Positions 25,100-33,478 of a stretch of 64,000 bases of DNA are shown here, piece by piece. Both the position numbers and the translations under genes were made by a program. Origin of the DNA: Bacillota bacterium (GTDB lineage Bacteria; Bacillota; Clostridia; Lachnospirales; Lachnospiraceae); contig JAEZKL010000023.1 of assembly GCA_023415475.1 (NCBI GenBank), positions 26,427 to 90,426 of the forward strand, given 5' to 3'. Positions within the stretch are counted from its first letter, which is position 1. Every line of letters starts with the position of its first letter. The notes under the pieces are model-generated. The model worked only from the letters and a program-made list of their open reading frames with translations, did no database searches and was not told the DNA's origin.

Positions 25100-26032
25100 A
25101 TGGCAGAGTATAAGAAGAGAATAACAGAATTGATTGGAAATACACCTTTACTTGAACTGACAAACTATAATAAGCAGCATGAACTGGGAGCAAAGCTTGT
25201 AGCAAAGCTGGAGTATTTTAATCCGGGCGGAAGAGTAAAAGACCGTATTGCTAAGAAAATGATTGAAGAGGCTTTAAAAAGTGGAGAGATTGACCTGAAT
25301 ACCACAATCATAGAGCCTACCAGCGGCAATACAGGAATTGGTCTGGCAAGTGTTTGCGCCAGCTATGGCTTAAAGCTTTTAATCACAATGCCGGAAACCA
25401 TGAGTATTGAACGTAGAAATCTGATGAAGGCCTATGGAGCAGAATTAGTTTTGACCGAAGGATCGAAGGGAATGAGAGGAGCGATTGAGAAAGCAAAAGA
25501 ATTGAAGGAAGCTACTCCGAACAGCTTTATTCCCTCCCAATTTGAGAATCCGAATAATCCGAAGGTCCATGAGGAGACAACCGGTGTTGAGATTTGGAAT
25601 GATACAGAAGGAGAGGTTGACATCTTTGTTGCCGGAGTCGGTACCGGCGGAACAATCTCCGGTGTAGGAGCATACCTTCGTTCCAAGAAACCGGACGTGA
25701 AAATCATCGCGGTAGAACCTGCTGATTCACCCGTATTATCGGAGAAGAGAGCCGGGGCACATAAGATCCAGGGTATAGGTGCTGGCTTTGTACCGGACAC
25801 TCTAAATACCAAGATATATGATGAGATTATTACCGTAACGAATGATGCAGCCTTTGAAACCGGAAGAGAGATTGCCAAAAAAGAAGGCGTCCTGGTGGGC
25901 ATCTCCTCAGGTGCAGCCTTATGGGCAGCTGCTCAGGTAGCAAAAAGACCGGAGAATGCCGGGAAGACCATCGTGGTACTTCTTCCGGATACCGGCGAAA
26001 GATATCTGTCAACAGTAATGTTTGCGGAATAA
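25100..26032 (+). CDS. cysK: Cysteine synthase (O-acetylserine sulfhydrylase)
   Basis: 310 residues from ATG 25100 (MAEYKKRITELIGNTPLLEL), chosen because GAGGAG precedes it by 6 bases; the frame extends upstream without a ribosome-binding site. PLP-binding Lys47 is in NPGGRVKDR, the substrate loop is PTSGNTGIGLA near 75, and the phosphate-binding GTGGTISGVG near 180. The enzyme makes cysteine from O-acetylserine and sulfide. The C-terminus is cut close after LPDTGERYLSTVMF as in CysK-type enzymes. Co-transcription with metY is likely. Confidence 0.95.
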   Translation: MAEYKKRITELIGNTPLLELTNYNKQHELGAKLVAKLEYFNPGGRVKDRIAKKMIEEALKSGEIDLNTTIIEPTSGNTGIGLASVCASYGLKLLITMPETMSIERRNLMKAYGAELVLTEGSKGMRGAIEKAKELKEATPNSFIPSQFENPNNPKVHEETTGVEIWNDTEGEVDIFVAGVGTGGTISGVGAYLRSKKPDVKIIAVEPADSPVLSEKRAGAHKIQGIGAGFVPDTLNTKIYDEIITVTNDAAFETGREIAKKEGVLVGISSGAALWAAAQVAKRPENAGKTIVVLLPDTGERYLSTVMFAE

Positions 26033-26052
26033 TCGCAATATAAAAAAGATTA

Positions 26053-26105
26053 TGAACCTTATTCGAATGAAAAGTTTATGCTTTACTTTGAATAAGGTTC
26101 TTTTT
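26053..26105 (+). terminator. Terminator after cysK
   Basis: GAACCTTATTC pairs with GAATAAGGTTC across a loop of about 21 bases, followed by TTTTT. Confidence 0.85.
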
Positions 26106-26111
26106 CATGAT

Positions 26112-26142
26112 AATCGAATGCTTGCGAAGCGTGTTTACGATT
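26112..26142 (+). repeat. Dispersed repeat C, copy 1
   Basis: Core TGCGAAGCGTGTTTAC flanked by AATCGAA on the left and GATT on the right. Related copies are at 30275 (reverse) and 38101. Confidence 0.5.
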
Positions 26143-26201
26143 GTTATAAAGGAAATCGTGAAAGCTTATTTCTAGTGTTGGAAAACAATCTCTGCTGTGT
26201 C

Positions 26202-26230
26202 TTGACTTGTTTTCGTATTTCATTTATAAT
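26202..26230 (+). promoter_or_regulatory. SigA-type promoter for yicC-remA-rpoZ
   Basis: TTGACT at 26202-26207, 17-base spacer, TATAAT at 26225-26230. Confidence 0.75.
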
Positions 26231-26361
26231 TAGTTGAATGTATATTAAATAGGTACAATTGAATTAATCAAGGATTTAATTGTAACGAATTATTTGCTTT
26301 ATAACAAGATCAGGGAGCATTAAGAACCCGGATCATTATCAAACATGAAAGAGTGTAGCTT

Positions 26362-27240
26362 ATGTTAAAGAGTATGACAGGCTTTGGGCGCTGTGAGATA
26401 GCCGGAGTTGATCGAAAAATTACCGTAGAGATGAAGGCAGTGAATCACAGATACTGCGATATCTCAATTAAGATGCCAAAGAAGCTGAGCTTTTTTGAAG
26501 CAGGTATTCGTAATGTATTGAAGCAATACATTGGGAGAGGCAAGATAGATATCTACATTACATACGAAGACTATACTGAGAATAATGTATGTGTTAAGTA
26601 TAATGCGGATCTGGCAAAAGAGTATTATGCCAGTCTTGAGAAGATGAGCAAGGAATTCGGCATTGAGAATGACATCCGTGTCTCCGCTCTTTCCAGATAT
26701 CCTGAGGTATTTACCCTGGAGGAGCAGACCATCGATGAGAAGGAGCTCTGGGCATTGGTGGAAGAAGCGGTGAATACTGCCGCAGCCCGCTTTGTCGAAA
26801 CAAGGATCAGTGAGGGAGAGCATCTTAAACAGGATATTGTTGCTAAGCTGGATGGTATGCTAAGGCTGGTCGACTTCATTGAGACAAGATCACCGGAGAT
26901 TGTTGCTGAATATCGTAACAAGTTGATGGCAAAGGTTGCCGAATTGCTGGGTGATACTAAAGTAGAGGAAAGCATTCTTGTTACCGAGGTTACCGTTTTT
27001 GCTGATAAGATCTGCGTGGATGAGGAGACGGTCAGACTTCGTGCTCATATAATTAATATGAAAGAAGCCTTGAAGGATAGTGATAATGTCGGAAGAAAGC
27101 TTGACTTTATTGCTCAGGAGATGAACCGCGAAGCTAATACTATTTTATCTAAGGCGAATGACCTCGAAGTTACCAATAAAGCAATTGATTTAAAGACTGA
27201 AATTGAAAAGATAAGAGAACAGATTCAAAATATTGAATAG
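26362..27240 (+). CDS. yicC: YicC family endoribonuclease
   Basis: 292 residues, the usual family length. It starts MLKSMTGFGR, the near-invariant YicC opening, followed by EMKAVNHRYCDISIKMP, and ends with the DUF1732 segment VGRKLDFIAQEMNREANTILSKA (conserved LDFIAQEMNREANT). E. coli YicC is an endoribonuclease acting on small RNA. The gene heads a cluster with remA and rpoZ, as across Firmicutes where yicC/yloC precedes remA. Confidence 0.95.
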   Translation: MLKSMTGFGRCEIAGVDRKITVEMKAVNHRYCDISIKMPKKLSFFEAGIRNVLKQYIGRGKIDIYITYEDYTENNVCVKYNADLAKEYYASLEKMSKEFGIENDIRVSALSRYPEVFTLEEQTIDEKELWALVEEAVNTAAARFVETRISEGEHLKQDIVAKLDGMLRLVDFIETRSPEIVAEYRNKLMAKVAELLGDTKVEESILVTEVTVFADKICVDEETVRLRAHIINMKEALKDSDNVGRKLDFIAQEMNREANTILSKANDLEVTNKAIDLKTEIEKIREQIQNIE

Positions 27241-27264
27241 AAGCGGCAGAAATGAGGAATAACT

Positions 27265-27534
27265 TTGAATAAGTTAGTGAATGTTGGCTTTGGAAATGTT
27301 GTGAATTCCAGCAAAATTATCGGTATCATCAGTCCGGAAGCGGCACCGATCAAACGTATGGTGCAAACAGCAAAGGATACAGGGATGGCTATTGATGCAA
27401 CCTGCGGTAGAAGAACGAAAGCAGTGATTGTTACAGAAAGTGGTCATCTGATCTTATCCTCCTTGCTGCCGGAGACGATTGCAGGAAGAGTAAATCAGAA
27501 GGAAGTATCCGATAATACCGATGCTGTGGAATAG
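27265..27534 (+). CDS. remA: RemA family DNA-binding regulator (DUF370)
   Basis: 89 residues starting at TTG 27265 with GAGG 8 bases upstream. The sequence NKLVNVGFGNVVNSSKIIGI and IDATCGRRTKAVIVTESGHLILSSL is typical of RemA, a ring-forming DNA-binding protein that activates extracellular-matrix and osmoprotection genes in Bacillus. It is 24 bases after yicC and 38 bases before rpoZ. Guanylate kinase, which normally stands between remA and rpoZ, is absent. Confidence 0.94.
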   Translation: MNKLVNVGFGNVVNSSKIIGIISPEAAPIKRMVQTAKDTGMAIDATCGRRTKAVIVTESGHLILSSLLPETIAGRVNQKEVSDNTDAVE

Positions 27535-27572
27535 ATTTCATAAATTGTAACAATAGGAAGGAGATATATAAT

Positions 27573-27830
27573 ATGTTGCATCCATCATATACGGATTTAA
27601 TGAGAGTAGTAAATAGTGAGGTAGAGCCCGGTGAGCAGCCGGTAGTTAACAGTAGATATTCCATCGTTATAGCAACTGCCAGACGCGCAAGACAGATCAT
27701 AGATGGTTCTGTTCCGTTAGTGGACGTTACCTATCCCAAGCCTTTATCTATTGCAGTAGAGGAGTTATATTGCTCCAAGGTAAAAATTGTTGGTGATGAT
27801 GAAACGAGAGAAAACGATAATCAACAATAA
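27573..27830 (+). CDS. rpoZ: DNA-directed RNA polymerase omega subunit
   Basis: 85 residues. MLHPSYTDLMRVVN and the core SRYSIVIATARRARQII are the omega signature; the Arg/Ala-rich helix binds the beta-prime C-terminus and helps RNA polymerase assembly. It is preceded by AGGAAGGAG and shares a transcript with remA. The segment between the two usual omega helices is short and acidic, within normal range. A hairpin terminator follows at 27885. Confidence 0.93.
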   Translation: MLHPSYTDLMRVVNSEVEPGEQPVVNSRYSIVIATARRARQIIDGSVPLVDVTYPKPLSIAVEELYCSKVKIVGDDETRENDNQQ

Positions 27831-27884
27831 TCTGCTATGAAAGTATGACTCAGATTAAGAAGCATTATTTCATATCAATTCATC

Positions 27885-27920
27885 AGCACTTTCATATGAT
27901 TATTATATGAAGGTGCTTTA
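27885..27920 (+). terminator. Terminator after rpoZ
   Basis: AGCACTTTCATAT at 27885-27897 pairs with ATATGAAGGTGCT at 27905-27917 (one G-U pair), followed by TTAT. Confidence 0.75.
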
Positions 27921-27964
27921 TCGTTATATACGGTATCATTCAGAGCTGGGAAAGGAAGATTACC

Positions 27965-28675
27965 GTGTCTTATGAGCCTCCTGGAGTAATTAAGACTAAG
28001 GCCAATCGTGGAAATATTATGGAAGCGAACGATAACAAGGATTATCAGGAAGATATTCTGCTTGCGGAAGATGAAATGGTGGAAGATAAAGTACCTATAG
28101 AGATACCTGAGGCTACTGAAGAAATTACGGAACCGGAAGGCAAGAGTAGCAGCAGAGGTTTTTTATATGATTTGATCTTTTATGCCGTATTGATATTTGT
28201 ATGTATCTATATTATTCCGAATTTTGTGATTCAGAGAACAATAGTGGACGGTTCCTCTATGGCAGAGACCTTACATGACGGTGAGCATCTGTATGTCGAG
28301 AAATTATCCTATCGGTTTGATGCACTGGATCGATTTGACATTATCGTTTTCTATCCATATGGACGCGATAATGAAGAGTATTACGTGAAAAGAATTATAG
28401 GAATGCCGGGTGAGACAATCCAGATTATAGGCAGTGATATTTACATTAACGGTGAGATACTGGAGGAGCATTACGGAAAAGATCCTATTACTGATCCGGG
28501 AAGGGCTGAGAATCCGATTATTCTTGACGAGGATGAATATTTCGTTATGGGAGATAACCGAAGCGTCAGCAAGGATAGCCGCTCTAGCGAGGTTGGTAAT
28601 GTTAAGAAGGAGAATATCGGTGGTCGTGCAATTTTCCGTATCAAGCCATTAAGCAGATTTGGAACCATTGAATAA
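27965..28675 (+). CDS. lepB: Signal peptidase I
   Basis: 236 residues from GTG 27965, which has AAAGGAAG 7 bases upstream; an internal ATG at 28019 is possible. An acidic cytoplasmic N-terminus of about 65 residues precedes one membrane span (LIFYAVLIFVCIYIIPNFVI). The catalytic Ser lies in DGSSMAETL and the general-base Lys in YYVKRIIGMPGE; the box GDNRSVSKDSR closes the active site. It removes signal peptides from exported proteins at the outer membrane face. It sits in the place where coaBC-priA often follow rpoZ in other Firmicutes. The long acidic N-terminal tail is unusual. Confidence 0.95.
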   Translation: MSYEPPGVIKTKANRGNIMEANDNKDYQEDILLAEDEMVEDKVPIEIPEATEEITEPEGKSSSRGFLYDLIFYAVLIFVCIYIIPNFVIQRTIVDGSSMAETLHDGEHLYVEKLSYRFDALDRFDIIVFYPYGRDNEEYYVKRIIGMPGETIQIIGSDIYINGEILEEHYGKDPITDPGRAENPIILDEDEYFVMGDNRSVSKDSRSSEVGNVKKENIGGRAIFRIKPLSRFGTIE

Positions 28676-28709
28676 TATAAAACAAACTGAAAATTTCTAT
28701 TTTTATTAC

Positions 28710-28738
28710 TTGCATTTTACATAGGAATTCGGTAGAAT
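28710..28738 (+). promoter_or_regulatory. holA promoter
   Basis: TTGCAT at 28710-28715, 17-base spacer, TAGAAT at 28733-28738. Confidence 0.65.
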
Positions 28739-28770
28739 AGATGATGTTCTGACAAACGGGAGAAGTATTT

Positions 28771-29748
28771 ATGAAGGTAATCAAGGAGCATATTAAGACT
28801 GGAAGCTTCAAAAAGTTCTATCTTCTCTATGGCAGTGAGGATTATCTGAAGAAGCTATACCGTGACAAATTAAAGGCTGCAATCCTTCAGGATAGTGGTG
28901 ACATGAATTTCTCTTACTATGAGGGAAAAGATGTGGAGCCAAAGAAGGTATACGAAGCTGCGCAAACCTTGCCTTTTTTTAGCGATAAGCGATTGATTAT
29001 CATTGAGAACAGCGGATTGTTCAAAGCAGCAAGTGAGCTAAGCGAACTTTTAGAACAAACCCCGGACTCAACTGTCGTTATCTTTGTGGAAACAGAGATT
29101 GACAAGAGGAGTAAGCTGTATAAGCTAATCAAGGAGCAGGGAACGATATCCGAGATGAACGGCTTGGATGAACAAAATCTGAAGCTCTTTGTGGCATCAC
29201 TGCTGGAGCAGGAGAAGAAGAGGATTACGGAGGCTTCTATTCTGTATTTGCTTGATAAAACCGGTGCGGATATGGTGAATATCTGTAATGAGGTTGAGAA
29301 GCTGGTTAGTTATACTATCGGTAAAGAGATTGTGACGTCAGAGGATATTGATGCGGTTGTCACGACGCAGATCACGGGTAAGATTTTTTTAATGATTGAT
29401 GCAATCGGTACTAAGCAGCAGAGCAAGGCTTTGGAATTATATTATGATCTGCTGTCCGTCAGGGAAAAGCCGATGTCAATTCTATATCTGATCATCCGTC
29501 ATTTCAATATTCTGCTTCAGGTTAAGAATCTTCAGGCTCTAGGGTATAATTCCTCCGGGATCAGTGAAAAGGTAGGTGTTCCTCCCTTTGCGGTGAATAA
29601 GTACCTTGGACAGTCTAGGAATTTTACGACAGCACGACTGAAGGAAGCCTTGGAGTTTGGTACAGAAATAGAGGAACAGGTAAAGACAGGACGCATGCTT
29701 GAAAAGATTGGTGTGGAGCTCTTTATTGTTACCTTTAGTAAGAAGTGA
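28771..29748 (+). CDS. holA: DNA polymerase III subunit delta
   Basis: 325 residues. The N-terminus KKFYLLYGSEDYLKKLYRDKLK matches the delta-subunit fold, whose first domain is AAA+-like without a working P-loop. FFSDKRLIIIENSGLF and the C-terminal collar region EKPMSILYLIIRHFNILLQVK are diagnostic. Delta opens the beta clamp within the clamp loader. It has its own promoter and ends before repeat element A copy 2 and the tRNA gene. Confidence 0.93.
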   Translation: MKVIKEHIKTGSFKKFYLLYGSEDYLKKLYRDKLKAAILQDSGDMNFSYYEGKDVEPKKVYEAAQTLPFFSDKRLIIIENSGLFKAASELSELLEQTPDSTVVIFVETEIDKRSKLYKLIKEQGTISEMNGLDEQNLKLFVASLLEQEKKRITEASILYLLDKTGADMVNICNEVEKLVSYTIGKEIVTSEDIDAVVTTQITGKIFLMIDAIGTKQQSKALELYYDLLSVREKPMSILYLIIRHFNILLQVKNLQALGYNSSGISEKVGVPPFAVNKYLGQSRNFTTARLKEALEFGTEIEEQVKTGRMLEKIGVELFIVTFSKK

Positions 29749-29802
29749 GATTACAAGGAAATTAGCATTGTTTCTTGTATTCAATATTACGTTAATTATT
29801 AC

Positions 29803-29963
29803 TGAAGCTTAGCTTCATGATAATAGTGTGAATTTGAAAGCAATTCACAAAGCGAATGACAATTCGCTTAGGAAGAAGCTGCGAAGTCCGCACAGTGGTG
29901 CGAACTCCTTGTTCTTCCGGATTCCCTGCTGCATCGAAGATGCAACATGCAGGGTTAATATAT
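29803..29963 (+). repeat. Dispersed hairpin element A, copy 2 (before tRNA-Ser)
   Basis: Three small hairpins lead in: TGAAGCT/AGCTTCA (29803-29817), TGTGAATT/AATTCACA (29827-29849) and AAGCGAAT/ATTCGCTT (29850-29869). The core GGAAGAAG to GTTCTTCC follows at 29871-29920, then a stem CCCTGC/GCAGGG with TGCATC/GATGCA inside it (29933-29954). The element abuts the tRNA. Confidence 0.65.
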
Positions 29964-30049
29964 GGAAGCGTATCGAAGTGGTCATAACGGCCCTGACTCG
30001 AAATCAGGTTACCTTCACGGGTACGTGGGTTCGAATCCCACCGCTTCCG
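29964..30049 (+). tRNA. tRNA-Ser (anticodon CGA)
   Basis: GGAAGCG at 29964 pairs with CGCTTCC at 30042-30048, discriminator G at 30049. The anticodon arm CCTGA-CTCGAAA-TCAGG carries CGA, reading UCG. A long variable arm (ACC..GGT) and the T-loop GTGGGTTCGAATCCCAC identify a class II serine tRNA. The 3' CCA is not encoded. Confidence 0.97.
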
Positions 30050-30054
30050 CTCTA

Positions 30055-30103
30055 AAAATCGGCGAAACACCTTGAATAATTAGGTGTCTGAGCCGATTTT
30101 TTG
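30055..30103 (+). terminator. Terminator after tRNA-Ser
   Basis: AAAATCGGC at 30055-30063 pairs with GCCGATTTT from 30092, with an inner stem ACACCT/AGGTGT and a run of six T. Confidence 0.88.
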
Positions 30104-30274
30104 ATGTCTGGTAAATGGAAGGTGTGCTATAATAGAAGTAATTAATGCATGTTCTTCCTGTTTTTATATTTGATGTAATTTTTTTTATCTTCTTATAAAT
30201 TAATGCAACCATGGTAAGTTTTACTGCGTCTAATAATCGTAAGAGATCATAAGAACCTAGGAGGAGAAAAGATA

Positions 30275-30307
30275 CAATAGAAAGCACGCTTCGCGGACTT
30301 TCAATTG
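30275..30307 (-). repeat. Dispersed repeat C, copy 2 (reverse orientation)
   Basis: On the minus strand it reads CGCGAAGCGTGCTTTC with CAATTGAAAG on the left and TATTG on the right; the ends CAAT..GAAAG and CTTTC..ATTG are complementary. Confidence 0.55.
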
Positions 30308-30419
30308 ACATGTATTGCAGACAAAGTGCTCCTGATATAAGAGGACACAAAAAGATTATTCACAATATTACGCCTGCGGACTGAGGTCACAGGCCTTGAT
30401 GAAAGGATGGGTAATAAAT

Positions 30420-32708
30420 ATGAGAAGATTATTTGTTCTAATGCTAAGCGGTGTTATTTTATCCTCATCGGTATCGATTAATGCCACAGCTGTCACAGAG
30501 AAAGCTGTAGCAGATAATACTATTTCGACCGATGCCCCGAGCAGTATTATGAAAGGGGAGCCGACAGGCAGCTCCGTTTCGCCTTCTCAGGCTACACTTG
30601 AAGCAGCGATCAAGTCGGTGAAAGCGAAGATTACAATTCCGGCTGAATATACGGAATTTAATTATTATTTTAATGATACAACCGTTTATACGGATGCGAG
30701 CTGGACGATGACCTGGAGTACGAAGAATGGCAATGCGCATATTTCAGTCACCTGCGATGAAGATTATCATATCACTAGCTTTTATCAGTATGATAATACT
30801 AAGACAGAGACAGGAATCTCGAGTTATCTGAAGAAAGAGCTTAGGAAGACGGCGGATGATTTCATTGCCAAGGTTGCACCTGAGATTTTTAGTAAGCTGG
30901 ATATGGTTGCTTCAAACTTTGATAGTGTCTATAGCGGGAATTATGTTTATCAGTATCAAAGAAAGGAAAAGGGAATTGCATTCCCGGATAATAATGTACA
31001 GGTTAATGTAAATAGTATCACCGGTAAGGTAAATGCTTTTAATGCAAATTGGCTGTATGATGCAAAGGTTCCCTCCTCGGAGGCGGTAATCACTAAGGAT
31101 GAGGCAACCAAGCTGATTAAAAACAACATGAAGATGAAACTGGTCTATCGCTCCGATTATTATAGGATTTATGATGAGAAGGGGAATGCTAAGAAAAAGG
31201 CATTTCTGGTATACGAGCCTACTCAGTCCTATATCTCGATCGATGCAAAGACCGGTAAAGTATATCTGACAAAATCAGAATGGGTTAATACCCGTACTGA
31301 ATATGAGAAGGCAATGGATACTGTGGCTGCTGAAGGCAGTACCGATTCCGGTAATATTATGCTTACGGATGAAGAGATGGAGAAGGTAAAGGAATTAAAG
31401 AATATCATCTCGAAGGAAAAAGCGATCAAGCTCATTACCGATAATTCCTCCTTATACATTGATGAGAACCTGACCGCATATTCCTCAAACTTAAATAAAA
31501 TAGATAACAATGGTAAATCCTCCTATGTGTGGAATGTCAGCTTAAGTGATCCGAGAGAGATTAATTATGAGAAGGATAAGAGCTATTACAGAGGTTATGC
31601 ATATGCTACGGTTGATGCGGTTTCCGGCAAGATACTTAGCTTTTATGCGAGTGTGAAGAGCTATTATGATGAGATCAATAAGAAATGGCAGACTGTGAAG
31701 GTGCCCTTCGATCAGAAGAAAGCCAAGGAAGTTCTTGAGAAGTTCATGAAGAAGCAGGCGAATGACCGTTTTACCAATTCTGTTTTGGTCGAGACAAATA
31801 ATGATTATGTAGTTTATTATAAAAATGAGACACCTGTTTACGGAGGCTATCATTATCAGTATAATCGTGTGCATCAGAGTATTGAGTATCCTTACAATAA
31901 TTTATATGGCTCTGTCGATGGTGTTACAGGTAAGATTTATTCCTTCGGTTCTAACTGGGATGAGGGCATCGAATTCGAATCACCGAAGGGAGCTATGACA
32001 GCTGATCAGGCAATGGATGCATATCTGAGCAAAGACGGCTATGAGCTGAAATATGAGATTAATCAAATCACGAAGTATGATGATAAGAAGAAGACCAAGG
32101 ATTTATTTAATACTGATGACTTAACAAAAGTAGAATACGAAGTCCGTTTGGTTTATCATCCGGGCATTAATCCCAGCTATATATCGCCATTTACCGGTGA
32201 ACAATTAAATAATTCGGGAGAAGTATATAAGGAAGCTAAACCATATGCCTATCTGGATATCAAGGATGAAGCGACCTATCGCAATATATTACTTCTTGCA
32301 GATATGAATATCGGCTTCGAAGGAGAGAATTTCCTTCCGAATCAGGCAATTACAGTGGGAGAGATCAATGAGTTGTTAAACAAGATTGGATATGCTTACT
32401 ATTATACTGAAAATGCAACAAAGGAAATCAATACCTCATTGATTACCAGAGAAGAAATCGCAGGGACCTTTATCGCGAAGCTTGGTCTTGAAAAGCTGGC
32501 TCAGTTGAGCGGTATCTATAAGACCGGATATGCGGATGAAGGAAGTATTAATGAAAAGTATCTTGGTGCAGTAGCATTGGCAAAGGGTTATGGTCTGATG
32601 AAAGCAGACAATGAAAACAAATTTAATCCGAAGAGCAGTGTGACACGTTATGATGCCGTGAATTTAATTCTTAATTATATTGAAGTACAGAGAAAAGGCA
32701 TTTACTAA
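30420..32708 (+). CDS. Secreted YcdB/YcdC-repeat protein with C-terminal SLH-like region
   Basis: 762 residues from ATG 30420 (MRRLFVLMLSG), preceded by AAAGGATGG. A signal peptide ends near SVSINATA. The body has about four PepSY/YcdB-type repeats, visible as the recurring ends SITGKVNAFNANW, DAKTGKVYLTKSEW, DAVSGKILSFYASV and DGVTGKIYSFGSNW. The last 170 residues contain degenerate S-layer homology motifs (MNIGFEGENFLPNQAITVGEI and YGLMKADNENKFNPKSSVTR; only parts conserved), which would anchor it to cell-wall polysaccharide. A cell-surface role, perhaps as a protease propeptide-like inhibitor, fits PepSY proteins, but the function is unknown. Confidence 0.85.
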   Translation: MRRLFVLMLSGVILSSSVSINATAVTEKAVADNTISTDAPSSIMKGEPTGSSVSPSQATLEAAIKSVKAKITIPAEYTEFNYYFNDTTVYTDASWTMTWSTKNGNAHISVTCDEDYHITSFYQYDNTKTETGISSYLKKELRKTADDFIAKVAPEIFSKLDMVASNFDSVYSGNYVYQYQRKEKGIAFPDNNVQVNVNSITGKVNAFNANWLYDAKVPSSEAVITKDEATKLIKNNMKMKLVYRSDYYRIYDEKGNAKKKAFLVYEPTQSYISIDAKTGKVYLTKSEWVNTRTEYEKAMDTVAAEGSTDSGNIMLTDEEMEKVKELKNIISKEKAIKLITDNSSLYIDENLTAYSSNLNKIDNNGKSSYVWNVSLSDPREINYEKDKSYYRGYAYATVDAVSGKILSFYASVKSYYDEINKKWQTVKVPFDQKKAKEVLEKFMKKQANDRFTNSVLVETNNDYVVYYKNETPVYGGYHYQYNRVHQSIEYPYNNLYGSVDGVTGKIYSFGSNWDEGIEFESPKGAMTADQAMDAYLSKDGYELKYEINQITKYDDKKKTKDLFNTDDLTKVEYEVRLVYHPGINPSYISPFTGEQLNNSGEVYKEAKPYAYLDIKDEATYRNILLLADMNIGFEGENFLPNQAITVGEINELLNKIGYAYYYTENATKEINTSLITREEIAGTFIAKLGLEKLAQLSGIYKTGYADEGSINEKYLGAVALAKGYGLMKADNENKFNPKSSVTRYDAVNLILNYIEVQRKGIY

Positions 32709-32734
32709 TTTAAGCCTTCTCCGATTTAGAAAAG

Positions 32735-32880
32735 AGAGTCTGCTCAAAGCGACTGAAAGTTGCTATGCAGACTCTCGCGCCGAGCGCGGCCAGCATAGCT
32801 GGCATAATTCCATTCGCGCGAGTGTGCACCCTGCACGGAGTGCTTTAATCGTATAGGACGTAATTTCCTATACGATTAAA
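32735..32880. repeat. Compound palindromic region of 146 bp
   Basis: Successive stems: GAGAGTCTGC/GCAGACTCTC (32735/32767), CTCGCGC/GCGCGAG (32774/32816) enclosing CCAGC/GCTGG, GTGCA/TGCAC (32824), and a perfect 15-pair hairpin (32844-32858 / 32866-32880, TAATCGTATAGGA core). It is far more GC-rich than its surroundings. Function unknown; the first stem may end the SLH gene transcript. Confidence 0.65.
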
Positions 32881-32883
32881 AAT

Positions 32884-32911
32884 AAGGCTGCCCAACCGGG
32901 CAGCCTTTATT
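32884..32911 (-). terminator. rpsT terminator
   Basis: AAGGCTGCCC and GGGCAGCCTT form a 10-pair stem with loop CCGG-type AACC. On the minus strand it is followed by TATTTTTAA. Confidence 0.88.
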
Positions 32912-32922
32912 ATCAGTCTAAA

Positions 32923-33186
32923 TTATGCAATATTATTGATAGCCTTGGATAAGCGAGATACTTTTCTAGAAGCTGTGTTCTTGTGATAAACGCCCTTAGA
33001 GCAAGCTTTATCAATCTCGGAAACTGCTTCAACCAAGCTTGTCTGTGCAAGATTCTTGTCACCTGCAGCAACAGCAGCATCTACTTTTTTAATCATAGTC
33101 TTAACCTTGGACTTAATTTGCTTATTTCTAGCAGCTTTGGTCTCGTTTACTAAAATTCTCTTCTTAGCAGATTTAATGTTAGCCAA
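32923..33186 (-). CDS. rpsT: 30S ribosomal protein S20, TTG start
   Basis: 87 residues, matching the family length when started at TTG 33186, which reads (M)ANIKSAKKRILVNETKAARN. GGAGGTG stands 8 bases before this TTG, and the conserved start of S20 is MANIKSAKKR, so the longer ATG frame to 33240 is wrong. The Ala/Lys-rich three-helix bundle binds 16S rRNA in early 30S assembly. Its promoter is at 33334-33362 with a leader of about 140 bases. It is convergent with the SLH gene and divergent from gpr. Confidence 0.97.
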   Translation of the reverse strand: MANIKSAKKRILVNETKAARNKQIKSKVKTMIKKVDAAVAAGDKNLAQTSLVEAVSEIDKACSKGVYHKNTASRKVSRLSKAINNIA

Positions 33187-33333
33187 TTCGTACACCTCCA
33201 AATATAAATTTATTGTCAACCACAGCGCCAAGTACACCAAATTGAGAGTGAGATGCAGTCTTGGATTTGGTCGTTCGATATCTTTGTTTCATTAAATCCG
33301 GACACGGACGTTCTAATGGAAACATACTATTAT

Positions 33334-33362
33334 ATAGTAGTCTATCTGATTTGTTCTGTCAA
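33334..33362 (-). promoter_or_regulatory. rpsT promoter
   Basis: On the minus strand TTGACA (33362-33357), 17-base spacer, TACTAT (33339-33334). Confidence 0.65.
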
Positions 33363-33478
33363 TACATAATTTTCATAACTTTGCAAAAAAATATAGAGTG
33401 ACAGAGCAAGGATCGAACTATGATTAGACGTCTCTTGATAACGATATAAGAATAAGATCAATTCGGAGGATTAATAAC

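Larger units (their letters stand above)
26033..26361. other. Intergenic region of 329 bp between cysK and yicC
   Basis: Holds the cysK terminator (26053-26105), repeat C copy 1 (26112-26142), the yicC promoter (26202-26230) and a 130-base leader with a weak hairpin (ACAATTGAAT / ATTTAATTGT at about 26255-26283). No gene seen. Confidence 0.55.
30050..30419. other. Intergenic region of 370 bp before the SLH protein gene
   Basis: It holds the tRNA terminator (30055-30103), a lone TATAAT at 30130 without a good -35, and repeat C copy 2. The plus strand has no credible reading frame. Minus-strand frames here are antisense to the tRNA and rejected. Confidence 0.5.

Noticed and set aside
29792..30070. 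Minus-strand frame containing RWDSNPRTREGNLISSQGR
   Set aside because: It is antisense to tRNA-Ser; this peptide type is a well-known false protein arising from tRNA antisense translation.
30015..30350. Minus-strand frame ending in RAEAVGFEPTYP
   Set aside because: The 'AVGFEPT' end is again antisense tRNA, and the rest crosses a terminator.
33187..33240. N-terminal extension of S20 from the ATG at 33240
   Set aside because: The extension is hydrophobic and unlike S20; the SD and the conserved ANIKSAKKR start fix the TTG at 33186.
33323..33329. CATACTA as a forespore sigma -10 for gpr
   Set aside because: No matching -35 (GCATA type) at the right spacing and 150 bases from the start; the bases fall within the rpsT promoter region.
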